Source of the DNA: Puniceicoccaceae bacterium
Lineage (GTDB): Bacteria; Verrucomicrobiota; Verrucomicrobiia; Opitutales; JAFGAQ01
Assembly: GCA_040224245.1 (NCBI GenBank)
Contig: JBEGIR010000084.1
Location: forward strand, 1-54,506
Direction of reading: 5' to 3'
Length of the DNA: 54,506 bases
The stretch's first letter is position 1. Each line of letters begins with the position of its first letter. The notes under the pieces are model-generated. The model ran no database searches and was not told the origin of the DNA. It saw only the letters and a list, made by a program, of their open reading frames with translations. This document shows positions 1 through 9,033 of this stretch, in pieces. The position numbers and the translations under genes were made by a program.

Positions 1-1
1 G

Positions 2-688
2 CCCGAATCCATTGCACCGGTCTTCGAACAATCCCACGGAGTGCATGGCACCCTTCCCGGACTGGTCAGCATCACGCAATGCACGGAAGGGGGCACGCTC
101 TACCCGCTCGCGGCAATTGAAGAGCTGGCGGATACCGCGCACCGCCACGACCTGCTCCTGCACATGGACGGTGCACGCTTCTGCAACGCGCTGGTCGCTC
201 TCGATGCGACGCCAGCCGAGATGTCATGGAAGGCCGGAGTGGATATTCTCAGTCTCGGTGGAGTGAAGAACGGACTGGCGTATGGAGAAGTGCTTGTTGT
301 CTTTAATCCAGAACAGGTGGACCGAGTCGACTACCGCGTGAAGCAGAGCGGCCAGCTCACGTCAAAAATGCGCTTTCTGAGCGGACCGTGGATTCCGTTC
401 ATCGAAACACACGAGTGGCATCGTAACGCCCTGCACGCCAATGCCATGGCCAAACAACTGGAAAAAGGGCTGCGCTCCATAGAGGGTATCGACATCCTTC
501 TTCCGGTCGAGTCCAATGCAGTCTTCTGCTCCATGCCTGAATCCACCTACCCGGCGATGCTGGATCGGGGCTGGATGTTCTACCCTTTTCCACAGATGGG
601 CGGTTATCGGCTCATGTGCAGTTGGGATACGGAAGACAGTGACATCGCAGCTTTTCTTGACGACTTACGCGACTTGAGTGCGACCTGA
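2..688 (+). CDS. Low-specificity threonine aldolase / beta-eliminating lyase family protein, C-terminal part
   Basis: The reading frame is open from the left edge, so the gene starts upstream and only its last 228 codons are here. The product resembles PLP-dependent fold-type I threonine aldolases, which split L-threonine or L-allo-threonine into glycine and acetaldehyde. Support comes from the segment reading LVSITQCTEGGTLYPL, the HMDGARFCNAL stretch (the family Asp that pairs with the PLP pyridine), and LSLGGVKNGLAYGEV, where the lysine of GGVKNG would be the Schiff-base residue. The family usually has about 340 residues, so roughly 110 are missing. The GTG near position 41 is only an internal valine. 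A related beta-eliminating lyase activity cannot be excluded. Confidence 0.85.
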   Translation, partial: PESIAPVFEQSHGVHGTLPGLVSITQCTEGGTLYPLAAIEELADTAHRHDLLLHMDGARFCNALVALDATPAEMSWKAGVDILSLGGVKNGLAYGEVLVVFNPEQVDRVDYRVKQSGQLTSKMRFLSGPWIPFIETHEWHRNALHANAMAKQLEKGLRSIEGIDILLPVESNAVFCSMPESTYPAMLDRGWMFYPFPQMGGYRLMCSWDTEDSDIAAFLDDLRDLSAT

Positions 689-736
689 ACGTGGATCGGG
701 ATCTGGTTGCACAATCCACCAATCGGTGCGCTGGAT

Positions 737-2104
737 TCAAAGACCAAAACGCTGAAGGCGACGGTAGAACGCACTGCGCGACAGACCCAATGCCTTGGCC
801 GCCTCGGTCGCATTGCCACCGTGGCGTTTGAGAGTGCGCTCAATGAAATAGCGCTCGAGATCGTCCAGACTCATGTCATCCATGGAAGCCTGCACCCCAC
901 CTGTGGAACCGTTGAGTCCAAGATGGGTCGGCTCGATGAGACTGTCCTTGCACATCAATACCGAACGCTCCACGCAGTGATCCAATTCCCGCACATTGCC
1001 CGGCCATTCATAGCCTTTGAGCAGTTCAATCGCCTTGGACGAAAAACCCTCGATGGGTTTGCGATATTTCTGGAGATGACGGTTGAGGAAATGGTCTGCC
1101 AGGACGTCGATGTCTTCGATTCGCTCACGCAGCGGGGGCAGGTGAATGTGAATGGTATTGAGGCGGTATAGCAGGTCCTGCCGAAACGCACCGCTCCTGA
1201 CCGCTTCGTCCATGTCCGCGTTGGTAGCACTGATGATGCGCACATCAACCTTGCGGGTTTTGGATGAACCCACCCGTTCAAATTCCCCGGTCTCCAACAG
1301 GCGTAGTAATTTGTTCTGCTGATTGAGTGGTACATTGCCAATCTCATCCATGAACAGCGCCCCTTCGTCAGCCAGTTCAAAACGCCCAGCCCGGTCCGCC
1401 CGCGCATCGGTAAAGGCACCCTTGACATGACCAAACAGCTCGCTTTCAAAAATCCCCTCTGGCAATCCGCCCATGTTCACACTGATGAACGGCTTCTCCC
1501 GGCGGTGGCTGCGCTCATGCAATACCTTTGCAATCACACCCTTGCCCGTCCCATTTTCACCAGTGATCAAAACGTTGGCATCGGAAGGGCCGACTGCATC
1601 AATGATTTCCAGCACGGGTTTCATCGCCTCCGAGCGGGAAATAAACTCCACCTTCTGGTCCGAGCGCAGGATCTTGTTTTCCTCACGGAGCAATTTGCCC
1701 TTGCGAACCAGGCGGGTGTATTCCGCCTGATTGCGCATCACGCTGACGACACGTTCATTCTCCCAGGGTTTGGTAATGAAATCCCTCGCTCCCTCCCGCA
1801 TGATTTCGACGGCAAGCTCGACTGAAGCCCAAGCGGTCATAACGACCACAGACAGGTCAGCGTCCATTCCCCGAAGAGTTCGGACCAGTTCCAGCCCCTC
1901 CTGTCCGGAAGTGGTGTCGCGGGTGTAATTCAGGTCCAGTAACACAACGTCAAATTCCTGACGTCGCACCTGGTCAACCACCTCATCCGGGTGAGTCGCC
2001 ACAGAGATGCGAAACCCTTCACTGCGCAGCAGCATACGCAGCGCTTTCAAAATGTCTTCCTGATCATCAGCAATCAGGACCGAATAGGAGGGGACATCAG
2101 CCAT
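737..2104 (-). CDS. Sigma-54-dependent response regulator, NtrC/AtoC type
   Basis: A 455-residue transcriptional activator with three parts. Residues about 5-125 are a receiver domain with acidic pair D13/D14, phospho-acceptor D57 (VVLLDLNY) and switch lysine in FITKPWEN. Residues about 150-390 are an AAA+ domain with Walker A GENGTGKG at 182-189 and Walker B ALFMDEIG near 249-256. The C-terminus (about 431-455) is a Fis-type helix-turn-helix (ATEAAKALGLSRSAFYRRL). The sigma-54 contact loop reads GAFTDA (229-234) instead of the textbook GAFTGA; from memory this variant is seen in other family members. No histidine kinase lies beside it in the window, so its partner and regulon are unknown. 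It lies 21 bp downstream of def on the same strand and may share its transcript. Confidence 0.93.
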   Translation of the reverse strand: MADVPSYSVLIADDQEDILKALRMLLRSEGFRISVATHPDEVVDQVRRQEFDVVLLDLNYTRDTTSGQEGLELVRTLRGMDADLSVVVMTAWASVELAVEIMREGARDFITKPWENERVVSVMRNQAEYTRLVRKGKLLREENKILRSDQKVEFISRSEAMKPVLEIIDAVGPSDANVLITGENGTGKGVIAKVLHERSHRREKPFISVNMGGLPEGIFESELFGHVKGAFTDARADRAGRFELADEGALFMDEIGNVPLNQQNKLLRLLETGEFERVGSSKTRKVDVRIISATNADMDEAVRSGAFRQDLLYRLNTIHIHLPPLRERIEDIDVLADHFLNRHLQKYRKPIEGFSSKAIELLKGYEWPGNVRELDHCVERSVLMCKDSLIEPTHLGLNGSTGGVQASMDDMSLDDLERYFIERTLKRHGGNATEAAKALGLSRSAFYRRLQRFGL

Positions 2105-2125
2105 GAGTGGTGTCGTTGTAGCTCA

Positions 2126-2707
2126 TCATTGATCACGGACAGAGGGGATGGACGCCAAGGTTGCTTCCTTCAACTCCCTCAGCTCGGTTTTGAGCGATTT
2201 CCGCGTCTTCGAATCCATTCGATCCGTAAAGAGTATTCCGTTGAGATGATCCACTTCGTGCTGAATACAGCGCGCCAGTATGCCATCACATTTCAGATTG
2301 TGACTTGCACCCTCAAGATCCTGGTATGTCACTTCAATCGCCAGAGGGCGCCTCACCTCACCGCGAATGCCCGGAAACGAAAGACAGCCCTCTTCGAGCA
2401 CATCCGTGTCTTCCGACACCTTGAGAATGCGTGGGTTCACCAGTGCCATGGGCATGATCAAGTCAATGGGTGGTGTTTTCCCGTCGAGTTCATAAGCAAA
2501 ATCGACTTCCGCACCCTCGGGAGCGACATCCACCACACACAGCATGATGGGCTGATCAATTTGCTGGGCCGCAAGACCGATGCCGTCTGCCTCGTACATC
2601 GTATCGACCATCGCATCTGCCAGATTCAACAGTGCCTCGTCAAAAACGGTGATTTCAGTTCCCTTGCGTGTCAGCACGCTCTCTCCATAATGGGTGATTC
2701 TCAACAT
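2126..2707 (-). CDS. def: Peptide deformylase
   Basis: Removes the N-formyl group from nascent proteins in the cytoplasm. All three family motifs are visible in 193 residues: GIGLAAQQ (42-49, with Gln where most enzymes have Pro), EGCLS (106-110, C108 a metal ligand) and QHEVDHLNG (149-157, H150 and H154 metal ligands, E151 catalytic). There is an acidic insertion of about 15-20 residues after the first motif (VAPEGAEVDFAYELDG) compared with the Escherichia coli enzyme. Usually def is next to fmt, but here it precedes a sigma-54 regulator and follows a small coiled-coil protein. The ATG at 2705-2707 gives the normal N-terminus (MLRITHYG). Confidence 0.95.
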   Translation of the reverse strand: MLRITHYGESVLTRKGTEITVFDEALLNLADAMVDTMYEADGIGLAAQQIDQPIMLCVVDVAPEGAEVDFAYELDGKTPPIDLIMPMALVNPRILKVSEDTDVLEEGCLSFPGIRGEVRRPLAIEVTYQDLEGASHNLKCDGILARCIQHEVDHLNGILFTDRMDSKTRKSLKTELRELKEATLASIPSVRDQ

Positions 2708-2736
2708 GGTATTTGATACAAGTCAGTTCAGGTCCT

Positions 2737-3021
2737 TTACCCGGATTTGCGAACGGCGGTTTTTTCCGCCTCCATTTCCTCTTCAAGAAGCAGGCGTTCC
2801 GATGCGATCTGCTTGAGCAATGCTTCCTCTTCCTGGCGGTTGCCCTGCTGTCGAACTTCTGCCAACTGTTTTTTGAGAAATACATCCCGCTCTGCAATCC
2901 TTGCCTTGAAACGGCGGTCAATTTCCGCAAGGCGGTCCTTCTGCTCCTGCGTTAGCGAAACCCGCTCTCCGGATTCGGTAGCCTGCAGTCGCTCCATGGC
3001 TAGTTCGTAAGCACTCTTCAT
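2737..3021 (-). CDS. Small coiled-coil protein of unknown function
   Basis: I do not recognise this family. The product is about 94 residues, highly charged and rich in Glu, Arg, Lys and Gln. A predicted helical coiled coil covers nearly all of it (TQEQKDRLAEIDRRFKARIA, then KKQLAEVRQQGNRQEEEALL). It has no signal peptide, membrane segment or cysteine. The frame could start 12 codons earlier at 3057, but the extra residues (MEALPVFIISFV) look unlike the rest, so I prefer the ATG at 3019-3021 giving MKSAYELAMERL. It lies between comEC and def on the same strand, 29 bp before def, and probably belongs to that transcript. Confidence 0.7.
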   Translation of the reverse strand: MKSAYELAMERLQATESGERVSLTQEQKDRLAEIDRRFKARIAERDVFLKKQLAEVRQQGNRQEEEALLKQIASERLLLEEEMEAEKTAVRKSG

Positions 3022-3071
3022 AACAAATGATATGATGAAAACCGGTAATGCTTCCACGCGCCAGTGTCAAT

Positions 3072-4838
3072 TCAGCCGCGCGGAAGCAGCAAGGATAGCA
3101 AGAGGCTTCCCAGGCTGATCAGTGGAGGCAGGAAAAGTTTGGCATGATGTTGTCGTCGAAACAGATTCCACCCGCATCCGACTCCCAGAACCGCAAGGGT
3201 AGCAACTGCCGCCAGGGCACCGGGCATCTCCATCACCAGCGTCAACGGTAAACGGTCGGTAATGGCTAGCAGTGCATCAATGCTCGCAAGCACGAGCCAG
3301 GCTGCCTGATTCAGGAAGCCACTGACCTCCCACATGCCCAACACCCCTAAGCTCGCGGACAGGAAGCCAGTGATGAGGATCAGTGCAAACAGGGGAACCA
3401 ACAGGGTGTTGACGATAATCGCCGCAAACGGAACACTCCCAAATGTGCTCGCGACCACAGGCGCACTCATCCAAAAGGCCGTCCAGCTCACGGAAAATGC
3501 ACCGAGGAAAAAGCGTCTCAGCTTCCACAGTCCATTGGTAATGCGATCCGTCACCCGAAAAGCATCACCAACGGATAGAAACGGAGAGTCTACCAGTCGC
3601 TCATGCAGGGGAATGGCCTGTGTCAGAATGCCCGCAACCACGATGAAACTCAGCTGGAATCCCGGAGAAAAGAGCTGAGTAGGGTCCATCCACAGCACAC
3701 AAAGCGCCGCAGCAGCAGTGGACGCAAGCGCATCCGGTTTTCGCAACACCAGTTTTGCAAAAAAATAGCAGGCCAGCATGAGCCAGGCACGCTGAGCCGA
3801 AACCGGGTTGCCCGTGACCCACACAAAACCTGCACAAAACGCGAGCATCGCCACAATGCTGACCCGCTTCGAAGCCCCTACCAACTGTAGCGTTGTGTAA
3901 CAGATCAGAGCGATCATGGAGAGGTGGAATCCACTGATCGCAAAAAAGTGCATCACCCCCGCACGACGAATGCGTTCTTTATCAGGGTAGGCAAGAAAGC
4001 GCGTATCCCCGGTCAGCATCGATTGCAGGTATCCTGCGTAGGCAAATCCCTTCGGTTCTCCCTTCCCCAGTGCAAGAATCATGCGATGCAGGATGGTGTA
4101 GCGAAGGGATGCATCCCAGGAAGAACGACCCGCTTCGATCACTTCCAATACCTCCCCATTTCGAAACAGAAAGGGCATTCCAGCCTGCTTCGGAGGATGC
4201 AGCACAGCGCGTGCCCGCAGGATGCCGAATTCCCGCAGTTCACCCCGTTCTGGAGGCAGCGTGAGGTGGCAGTTCAGTTCCTCTGGCATGGGTTCCAGAA
4301 GCTCTGGATCAGGGCTTCGAACCGCGACCACGTTTGCGCGGCACTCCAGCACAGGGTGACCCGACACACGCGGATGGCTTGCAATCGAGTCAACCCTGAG
4401 AACCAGCTCACATTCGCGCACGGGCAAGGATCGCCAGTGCCTGGCCGCTGCAGGGTCCGGTCCCTGTACGTGCCACCATGCCATCGCCAGAAGTCCAGCT
4501 GCCACTGCATAACAACTTTTCCAGATCCAGAAATAGCCCGAAAACCGCTCCAGTAGAAAAACCGAAGCTCCCACCAGCAGAAGCCCGGAACCCACCAGCA
4601 GCGACAACACCGATAGCGAATCGGCACGATCTGCTGAGGCCAACCAGAGTCCACTGCACCAGGGCAGGAGCAGCCACAGCATCGGCGCACGATACGATTT
4701 GCGGGAGTTGGAGGAGGTCGGATTCACGAGAGAACAGCCGAGAGAGGTGCGGAGGGTTGAGACCCTATCACCTTGGCGCGACAAGGAACGCAGCACAAGA
4801 TTTTCCGAACACTCGCTCCACTTGGGGCTTGCTTTCAA
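3072..4838 (-). CDS. ComEC/Rec2-family membrane channel protein, short form
   Basis: A polytopic inner-membrane protein of the competence family that carries transforming single-stranded DNA across the membrane. The N-terminal third has two or more hydrophobic helices and a soluble beta-rich region (DUF4131-like). The family core is clear at HFFAISGFHLSMIALI, followed by many membrane helices (VSAQRAWLMLACYF; FSPGFQLSFIVVAGIL). It ends at 588 residues straight after the last helices, so the C-terminal metallo-beta-lactamase-like nuclease domain of long ComEC proteins is absent. The start is uncertain: ATG 4838 as given, GTG 4727 or ATG 4682 (MLWLLLPW) would each keep all membrane segments, and the first 50 residues look poorly conserved. 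It is divergent from ychF. Confidence 0.88.
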   Translation of the reverse strand: MKASPKWSECSENLVLRSLSRQGDRVSTLRTSLGCSLVNPTSSNSRKSYRAPMLWLLLPWCSGLWLASADRADSLSVLSLLVGSGLLLVGASVFLLERFSGYFWIWKSCYAVAAGLLAMAWWHVQGPDPAAARHWRSLPVRECELVLRVDSIASHPRVSGHPVLECRANVVAVRSPDPELLEPMPEELNCHLTLPPERGELREFGILRARAVLHPPKQAGMPFLFRNGEVLEVIEAGRSSWDASLRYTILHRMILALGKGEPKGFAYAGYLQSMLTGDTRFLAYPDKERIRRAGVMHFFAISGFHLSMIALICYTTLQLVGASKRVSIVAMLAFCAGFVWVTGNPVSAQRAWLMLACYFFAKLVLRKPDALASTAAAALCVLWMDPTQLFSPGFQLSFIVVAGILTQAIPLHERLVDSPFLSVGDAFRVTDRITNGLWKLRRFFLGAFSVSWTAFWMSAPVVASTFGSVPFAAIIVNTLLVPLFALILITGFLSASLGVLGMWEVSGFLNQAAWLVLASIDALLAITDRLPLTLVMEMPGALAAVATLAVLGVGCGWNLFRRQHHAKLFLPPLISLGSLLLSLLLPRG

Positions 4839-4891
4839 ATCCGGAAGGGCGCGTATTCTCTAAGGTTCAACGACTCATCTAGCAACGGATC

Positions 4892-5995
4892 ATGTTACAG
4901 GCAGGCATCGTAGGTTTACCCAATGTGGGCAAGAGCACCCTCTTCAACGCACTCACCCGGTCACGCAAGGCCGATGCGCAAAACTACCCGTTTTGCACCA
5001 TCGATCCCAATGTCGGCGTAGTCCAGGTTCCGGACGCCCGACTGGAGCCGCTCTCCAAGCTGGTGAAAACGCAGCGCATCATTCCCGCAGCTCTCGAGGT
5101 TGTGGACATTGCCGGACTCGTGGCAGGTGCAAGCAAGGGAGAGGGTCTGGGGAACAAGTTTCTTGCGAACATCCGGGAAGTGGATGCCATCGTTCATGTC
5201 GTACGCTGTTTTGAGGATGATGACATCATCCACAATGCTGGCTCGGTCGATCCCGTGCGCGATATCGAAATCATCGAAACCGAGCTCATTCTGGCCGACC
5301 TGGAATCACTCGCCCGCCAGCGGGAGAAATTGATCAAAAAGGCAAGGGGCAATGATAAGGCGGCCCTCGCGGCAGTCGACTTGATTGACCGCATCAACCC
5401 ACACCTCGAGCAGGGATTCGCAGCCAATACCTTTGGCATCGACGAAGATGAAAAACCGCTGCTCAAGTCCTTGAATCTGCTCTCCTCCAAACCCATGCTT
5501 TTTGCCTGCAATGTGGCAGAAACTGATCTCGCCAATGCCAACGCAAACGCCATGGTGCAGCAGGTTCAGGCCGCCGCAGACCAGCGCAACCAAACCGAGG
5601 TTTGCGTCATTTCGGCCCGTATTGAGGAGGAACTCATGGATTTTGATCCATCCGAGGCAGCCTCCTACCTGCAGGACCTCGGTGTCGAGGACTCTGGCGT
5701 CAACCGCTTGATCCAGTCGACCTACCACCTGCTCGGACTCGCATCATACCTGACTGCGGGCGAGATCGAAGTCCGGGCATGGACGTTTATCAAGGGCATG
5801 AAGGCACCACAGTGTGCGGGAGTGATTCACACGGATTTTGAAAAAGGCTTCATCAAAGCCGAAGTCGTCTCCTACGATGACCTCATGCAGCTGGGCAGCG
5901 TCAATGCCGCGAGAGAGGCCGGAAAATACCGTCTTGAGGGCAAGGACTATCTCGTCAAAGACGGAGATGTGATCCACTTTCGCTTTGCAACCTAA
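4892..5995 (+). CDS. ychF: Redox-responsive ATPase YchF (Obg family)
   Basis: A universal P-loop NTPase of the Obg group that prefers ATP, binds ribosomes and modulates stress responses. The 367-residue length is normal. Visible motifs are the P-loop [14 protein letters not shown] (8-21), the switch region with [18 protein letters not shown], and at the NKxD position the degenerate form typical of YchF (FACNVAETD). A central coiled coil ([17 protein letters not shown]) is followed by a C-terminal TGS domain with [20 protein letters not shown] and the terminal sequence [11 protein letters not shown]. The start ATG gives [15 protein letters not shown], as in other members. It stands alone on the plus strand, divergent from comEC. 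Confidence 0.97.
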   Translation: MLQAGIVGLPNVGKSTLFNALTRSRKADAQNYPFCTIDPNVGVVQVPDARLEPLSKLVKTQRIIPAALEVVDIAGLVAGASKGEGLGNKFLANIREVDAIVHVVRCFEDDDIIHNAGSVDPVRDIEIIETELILADLESLARQREKLIKKARGNDKAALAAVDLIDRINPHLEQGFAANTFGIDEDEKPLLKSLNLLSSKPMLFACNVAETDLANANANAMVQQVQAAADQRNQTEVCVISARIEEELMDFDPSEAASYLQDLGVEDSGVNRLIQSTYHLLGLASYLTAGEIEVRAWTFIKGMKAPQCAGVIHTDFEKGFIKAEVVSYDDLMQLGSVNAAREAGKYRLEGKDYLVKDGDVIHFRFAT

Positions 5996-6033
5996 GGCAA
6001 GCGACAGGGTTTTCACCGCTCGGGCGATATCAA

Positions 6034-6057
6034 TTAAACCCTCGGCAAAGGGGTTAA
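6034..6057 (+). terminator. Weak hairpin downstream of ychF
   Basis: The arms TTAAACCCT (6034-6042) and AGGGGTTAA (6049-6057) pair with one mismatch around a six-base loop, 38 bases after the ychF stop. There is no long U run; only a TTTT occurs further on. It may mark the 3' end of the ychF transcript, but a factor-independent terminator is not demonstrated. Confidence 0.3.
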
Positions 6058-6201
6058 GGGTAGATTTTGAGGTTGTGATCATAAGAACTGCTTATTTACT
6101 CTATTAACGCCATAAATATATACCCCTACAATCAGATGGACCGTTGATCCACGGGCATTCGGTCATACAAGAAATACTAATAAGATCCTGAAGGTGATCT
6201 C

Positions 6202-6387
6202 ATGGAAGTCCTGTTTCTGACGATTTTTCTGAGCTTTACCCTGGCGGCGTTTTTTTTAACCTTCTTCGTAAGGAACGCGAAATCCCGTCATCGTAGCAGC
6301 CCGGAACAAAGTGCACTTATTCCGTTTCGGGATGAGCAGGCCACACGCGAGAACTCTGAATCCCCACCTCCAGGATCAACTTCCTGA
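6202..6387 (+). CDS. ccoS: Small membrane protein in the CcoS (cbb3 oxidase assembly) position
   Basis: A 61-residue protein with one N-terminal membrane helix (residues about 2-23, MEVLFLTIFLSFTLAAFFLT) and a short charged, Pro/Ser-rich cytoplasmic tail. CcoS proteins are of this size and layout and are needed to load haem and copper into the cbb3 oxidase. The sequence match is loose, so the call leans on location: it is 27 bp upstream of ccoNO on the same strand and opens the oxidase cluster. The AAGGTGA sequence 7-13 bases before the ATG is a plausible ribosome binding site. A lineage-specific small subunit is an alternative. Confidence 0.6.
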   Translation: MEVLFLTIFLSFTLAAFFLTFFVRNAKSRHRSSPEQSALIPFRDEQATRENSESPPPGSTS

Positions 6388-6414
6388 TTCGCAGACAAAT
6401 CCACTCCCTGAACT

Positions 6415-8751
6415 ATGAGCCAGAACAAGGTTACCATTGCATACAACGACAACATCGTCCGCTATTTCCTGATCGCCACGGTCATTTGGTCTCTCGTGGC
6501 AATGGCTGCGGGCGTGCTGATCGCCTTCATGCTGAATTTCTGGCAAATCGACGGTGGCATCTACCTGTTCGGCCTGCACATCCCGCTCGAATGGATTGGA
6601 TTTGGAAGGTTGCGCCCACTACACACCAATGCCGCCATTTTTGCGTTTGTGGGCAACATGATGTTTGCAGGCATCTACTACTCCACCCAGCGTCTCGTGC
6701 GCGCCCGGCTGGCATCCGATTTTCTCTCGTGGCTGCATTTCTGGGGCTGGCAGTTCATCATCGTATGTGCGGCCATTACACTCCCACTGGGACTGACCCG
6801 TGGTAAAGAATACGCAGAACTGATCTGGCCGATCAACATTCTGGTCGCCCTGATCTGGGTCGTATTCGCGATCAACTTTTTCTGGACCCTCGCGCGGCGC
6901 AATGAACCCACACTCTACGTTGCCATCTGGTTCTACATTGCCACCATCGTCACTGTAGCCCTGCTCTACATCGTCAACCACCTCTCGATTCCTACCAGTC
7001 TGATTCACAGCTATCCCATTTTTGGTGGGGTTCAGGACGCGCTGGTGCAGTGGTGGTATGGTCACAACGCCGTCGCCTTCTTCCTGACGACTCCCATCCT
7101 CGGCATCATGTATTATTTTGTGCCGAAGGCGGTCAACCGCCCGGTCTACTCCTACCAGTTGTCGGTGATTCACTTCTGGTCCCTCGTCTTTATCTACATC
7201 TGGGCTGGCCCCCACCACCTGCTCAACACCGCACTGCCGGCCTGGCTGCAATACCTGGGCATGCTTTTTTCATTGATGCTGTGGGCACCTTCCTGGGGCG
7301 GCATGCTGAACGGCCTGTTCACCATGCGAGGAGCGTGGGACAAACTGCGAACCGATCCGGTCGTGAAGTTTTTTGCCGCAGGGATCACGTTTTACGGCAT
7401 GGCCACGTTTGAGGGGCCACTGCTCTCGATCAAGTCAGTCAATGCACTTGCACACTACTCAGACTGGATCATTGGGCACGTTCACTCGGGAACACTCGGG
7501 TGGAACGGCATGATGGCAGCTGGCATGATATACTGGCTGCTGCCACGCTTGTGGAAACGCGGCCTTTACTCTCAGCAACTGGCAAACCTGCACTTCTGGC
7601 TGTCCATGATTGGCATCCTGCTTTACGTCGCCTCCATGTGGATCTCCGGCGTCAATCAGGGCATGATGCTCAATGCGCTGAATGAAACCGGCACGAGTCT
7701 GGCCTACGGTAATTTTTTGGAAACCCTGAACGCCATTCATGCGCTCATGCTCACCCGGGCGATTGGTGGAACACTCTACCTGCTCGGATTCGTGATCCTC
7801 GCCTACAACATGGCGCGCACCGTTATGGGAGCGGAAGTCAATGATGTCACCGTAGAGGTTCCAGCCCGCACCGTTCGGGATGATCAGGGTTTGACTGGCG
7901 GGTTGATCAATGCTCCGGTTGCCTACACGGTACTCGGCATCGCATTCCCCTGCATCTGGATGCTGACGGAAGGATTCTGGATGTTAGTCGGCATGTTTGG
8001 AACGATTTTCACGGTGCTACTCGCCCTCGTGAGTTTCAAGGTATCCAAGGGCGGGTGGACGCGCTGGTATGAAAAACTGCTGGCCAACTCGATGTCATTC
8101 ACGATTCTGGTCTTTCTTGCCGTTGCGGTGGGTGGTGCAATCCAAATCATCCCAACCGTTACGGTGCAGCGGGCGCACAATCTTGAGGGTCGCGTCCAGG
8201 AGCTATATACGCCGCTCGAACTGGCTGGACGGGATATTTATGTCTCCGAAGGCTGTTACAACTGTCACTCTCAGATGGTGAGGACCATGCGCGCAGACGT
8301 GCTGCGTTACGGAGATTACTCCCGTCTGGGTGAATCCATTTACGACTATCCTTACCAATGGGGATCACGACGCATCGGCCCCGACTTGGCGCGGGAGGGC
8401 GGATTTCGCCCCAACGAGTGGCACTACGATCATTTCATGGATCCACGAGCCATTTCACCAGGATCCAACATGCCTGCCTACCCATGGCTCGCAGAAAAGA
8501 AAATCGACATGGATGCCCTGCCCTCAAAGCTCGCCGTGCAGCGCATGCTCGGAGTCCCTTTTCCCGAATGGGAGGAATCTGAAATCCGCGACCTGGTCGC
8601 CACACAGGCGGAAGCAATCTCCCGGGATCTTCAGACCAAAGGGCGCGCACTCGAACCCAATACACAAATGACCGCATTGATTGCCTACATGCAAAAGCTC
8701 GGAGCCTACGAAGTGAGAGGGACACCCTCCATCACGGAACCCAATCGCTGA
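6415..8751 (+). CDS. ccoNO: Fused cbb3-type cytochrome c oxidase subunits I and II (CcoN-CcoO)
   Basis: A single 778-residue chain joins the catalytic haem-copper subunit to the mono-haem subunit. Residues 1-470 are CcoN: H70 in LRPLHTNA (low-spin haem), H217 in WWYGHNAV and the pair H267/H268 in AGPHHLLN (copper B), and HVHSGTLGWNG (355-365) supplying haem ligands. A linker with about two extra membrane helices (500-575) leads to CcoO, with the haem c motif CYNCH (614-618) and a distal Met probably in SNMPAYPW (M686). The complex sits in the inner membrane and reduces oxygen at high affinity. Separate ccoN and ccoO genes are the norm in Proteobacteria; the fusion is known from several Bacteroidetes and Verrucomicrobia. 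Confidence 0.96.
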   Translation: MSQNKVTIAYNDNIVRYFLIATVIWSLVAMAAGVLIAFMLNFWQIDGGIYLFGLHIPLEWIGFGRLRPLHTNAAIFAFVGNMMFAGIYYSTQRLVRARLASDFLSWLHFWGWQFIIVCAAITLPLGLTRGKEYAELIWPINILVALIWVVFAINFFWTLARRNEPTLYVAIWFYIATIVTVALLYIVNHLSIPTSLIHSYPIFGGVQDALVQWWYGHNAVAFFLTTPILGIMYYFVPKAVNRPVYSYQLSVIHFWSLVFIYIWAGPHHLLNTALPAWLQYLGMLFSLMLWAPSWGGMLNGLFTMRGAWDKLRTDPVVKFFAAGITFYGMATFEGPLLSIKSVNALAHYSDWIIGHVHSGTLGWNGMMAAGMIYWLLPRLWKRGLYSQQLANLHFWLSMIGILLYVASMWISGVNQGMMLNALNETGTSLAYGNFLETLNAIHALMLTRAIGGTLYLLGFVILAYNMARTVMGAEVNDVTVEVPARTVRDDQGLTGGLINAPVAYTVLGIAFPCIWMLTEGFWMLVGMFGTIFTVLLALVSFKVSKGGWTRWYEKLLANSMSFTILVFLAVAVGGAIQIIPTVTVQRAHNLEGRVQELYTPLELAGRDIYVSEGCYNCHSQMVRTMRADVLRYGDYSRLGESIYDYPYQWGSRRIGPDLAREGGFRPNEWHYDHFMDPRAISPGSNMPAYPWLAEKKIDMDALPSKLAVQRMLGVPFPEWEESEIRDLVATQAEAISRDLQTKGRALEPNTQMTALIAYMQKLGAYEVRGTPSITEPNR

Positions 8752-8790
8752 GCATTCTGCAAATCAACCAACCCGAATCCAAAGACCGTC

Positions 8791-9006
8791 ATGAGTGGAG
8801 CCAAGGTTACTTTTGAAGACTGGCATGTGTGGGTCCAAACCACAGCCTTCATCCTGATCGCAACCTTTTTTGTGGTGTTTACCATTCGTGCTTTACTGAT
8901 GAAGCGCGACAAGGCGGATAGCATGGCATCCATGCCACTTCGCCAGGACGACGCCCCGACATCCGACTCCAAGCCTGAAAAGGCTGACACTTCCGACAAC
9001 ACCTGA
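8791..9006 (+). CDS. ccoQ: CcoQ/FixQ-like single-helix protein
   Basis: A 71-residue protein with a short N-terminus, one membrane helix (about 13-35, WVQTTAFILIATFFVVFTIR) and a polar tail rich in Asp, Ser and Lys. Its position between ccoNO and ccoP, 39 bp after the former and 27 bp before the latter, matches ccoQ, whose product stabilises the association of CcoP with the core oxidase. The sequence is too short and divergent for a firm family match, so function is inferred from location and topology. Confidence 0.6.
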   Translation: MSGAKVTFEDWHVWVQTTAFILIATFFVVFTIRALLMKRDKADSMASMPLRQDDAPTSDSKPEKADTSDNT

Positions 9007-9033
9007 ACTTTTGCAAGCCCCACCTGACTCGCC

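Noticed and set aside
2713-2955. Plus-strand open frame opposite the small coiled-coil gene.
   Set aside because: It is the antisense shadow of a charged, codon-biased gene and shows no ribosome site or family pattern.
6134-6150. TTGATC upstream of the ccoS-like gene as half of an Fnr site.
   Set aside because: No matching right half-site is present at the required spacing.
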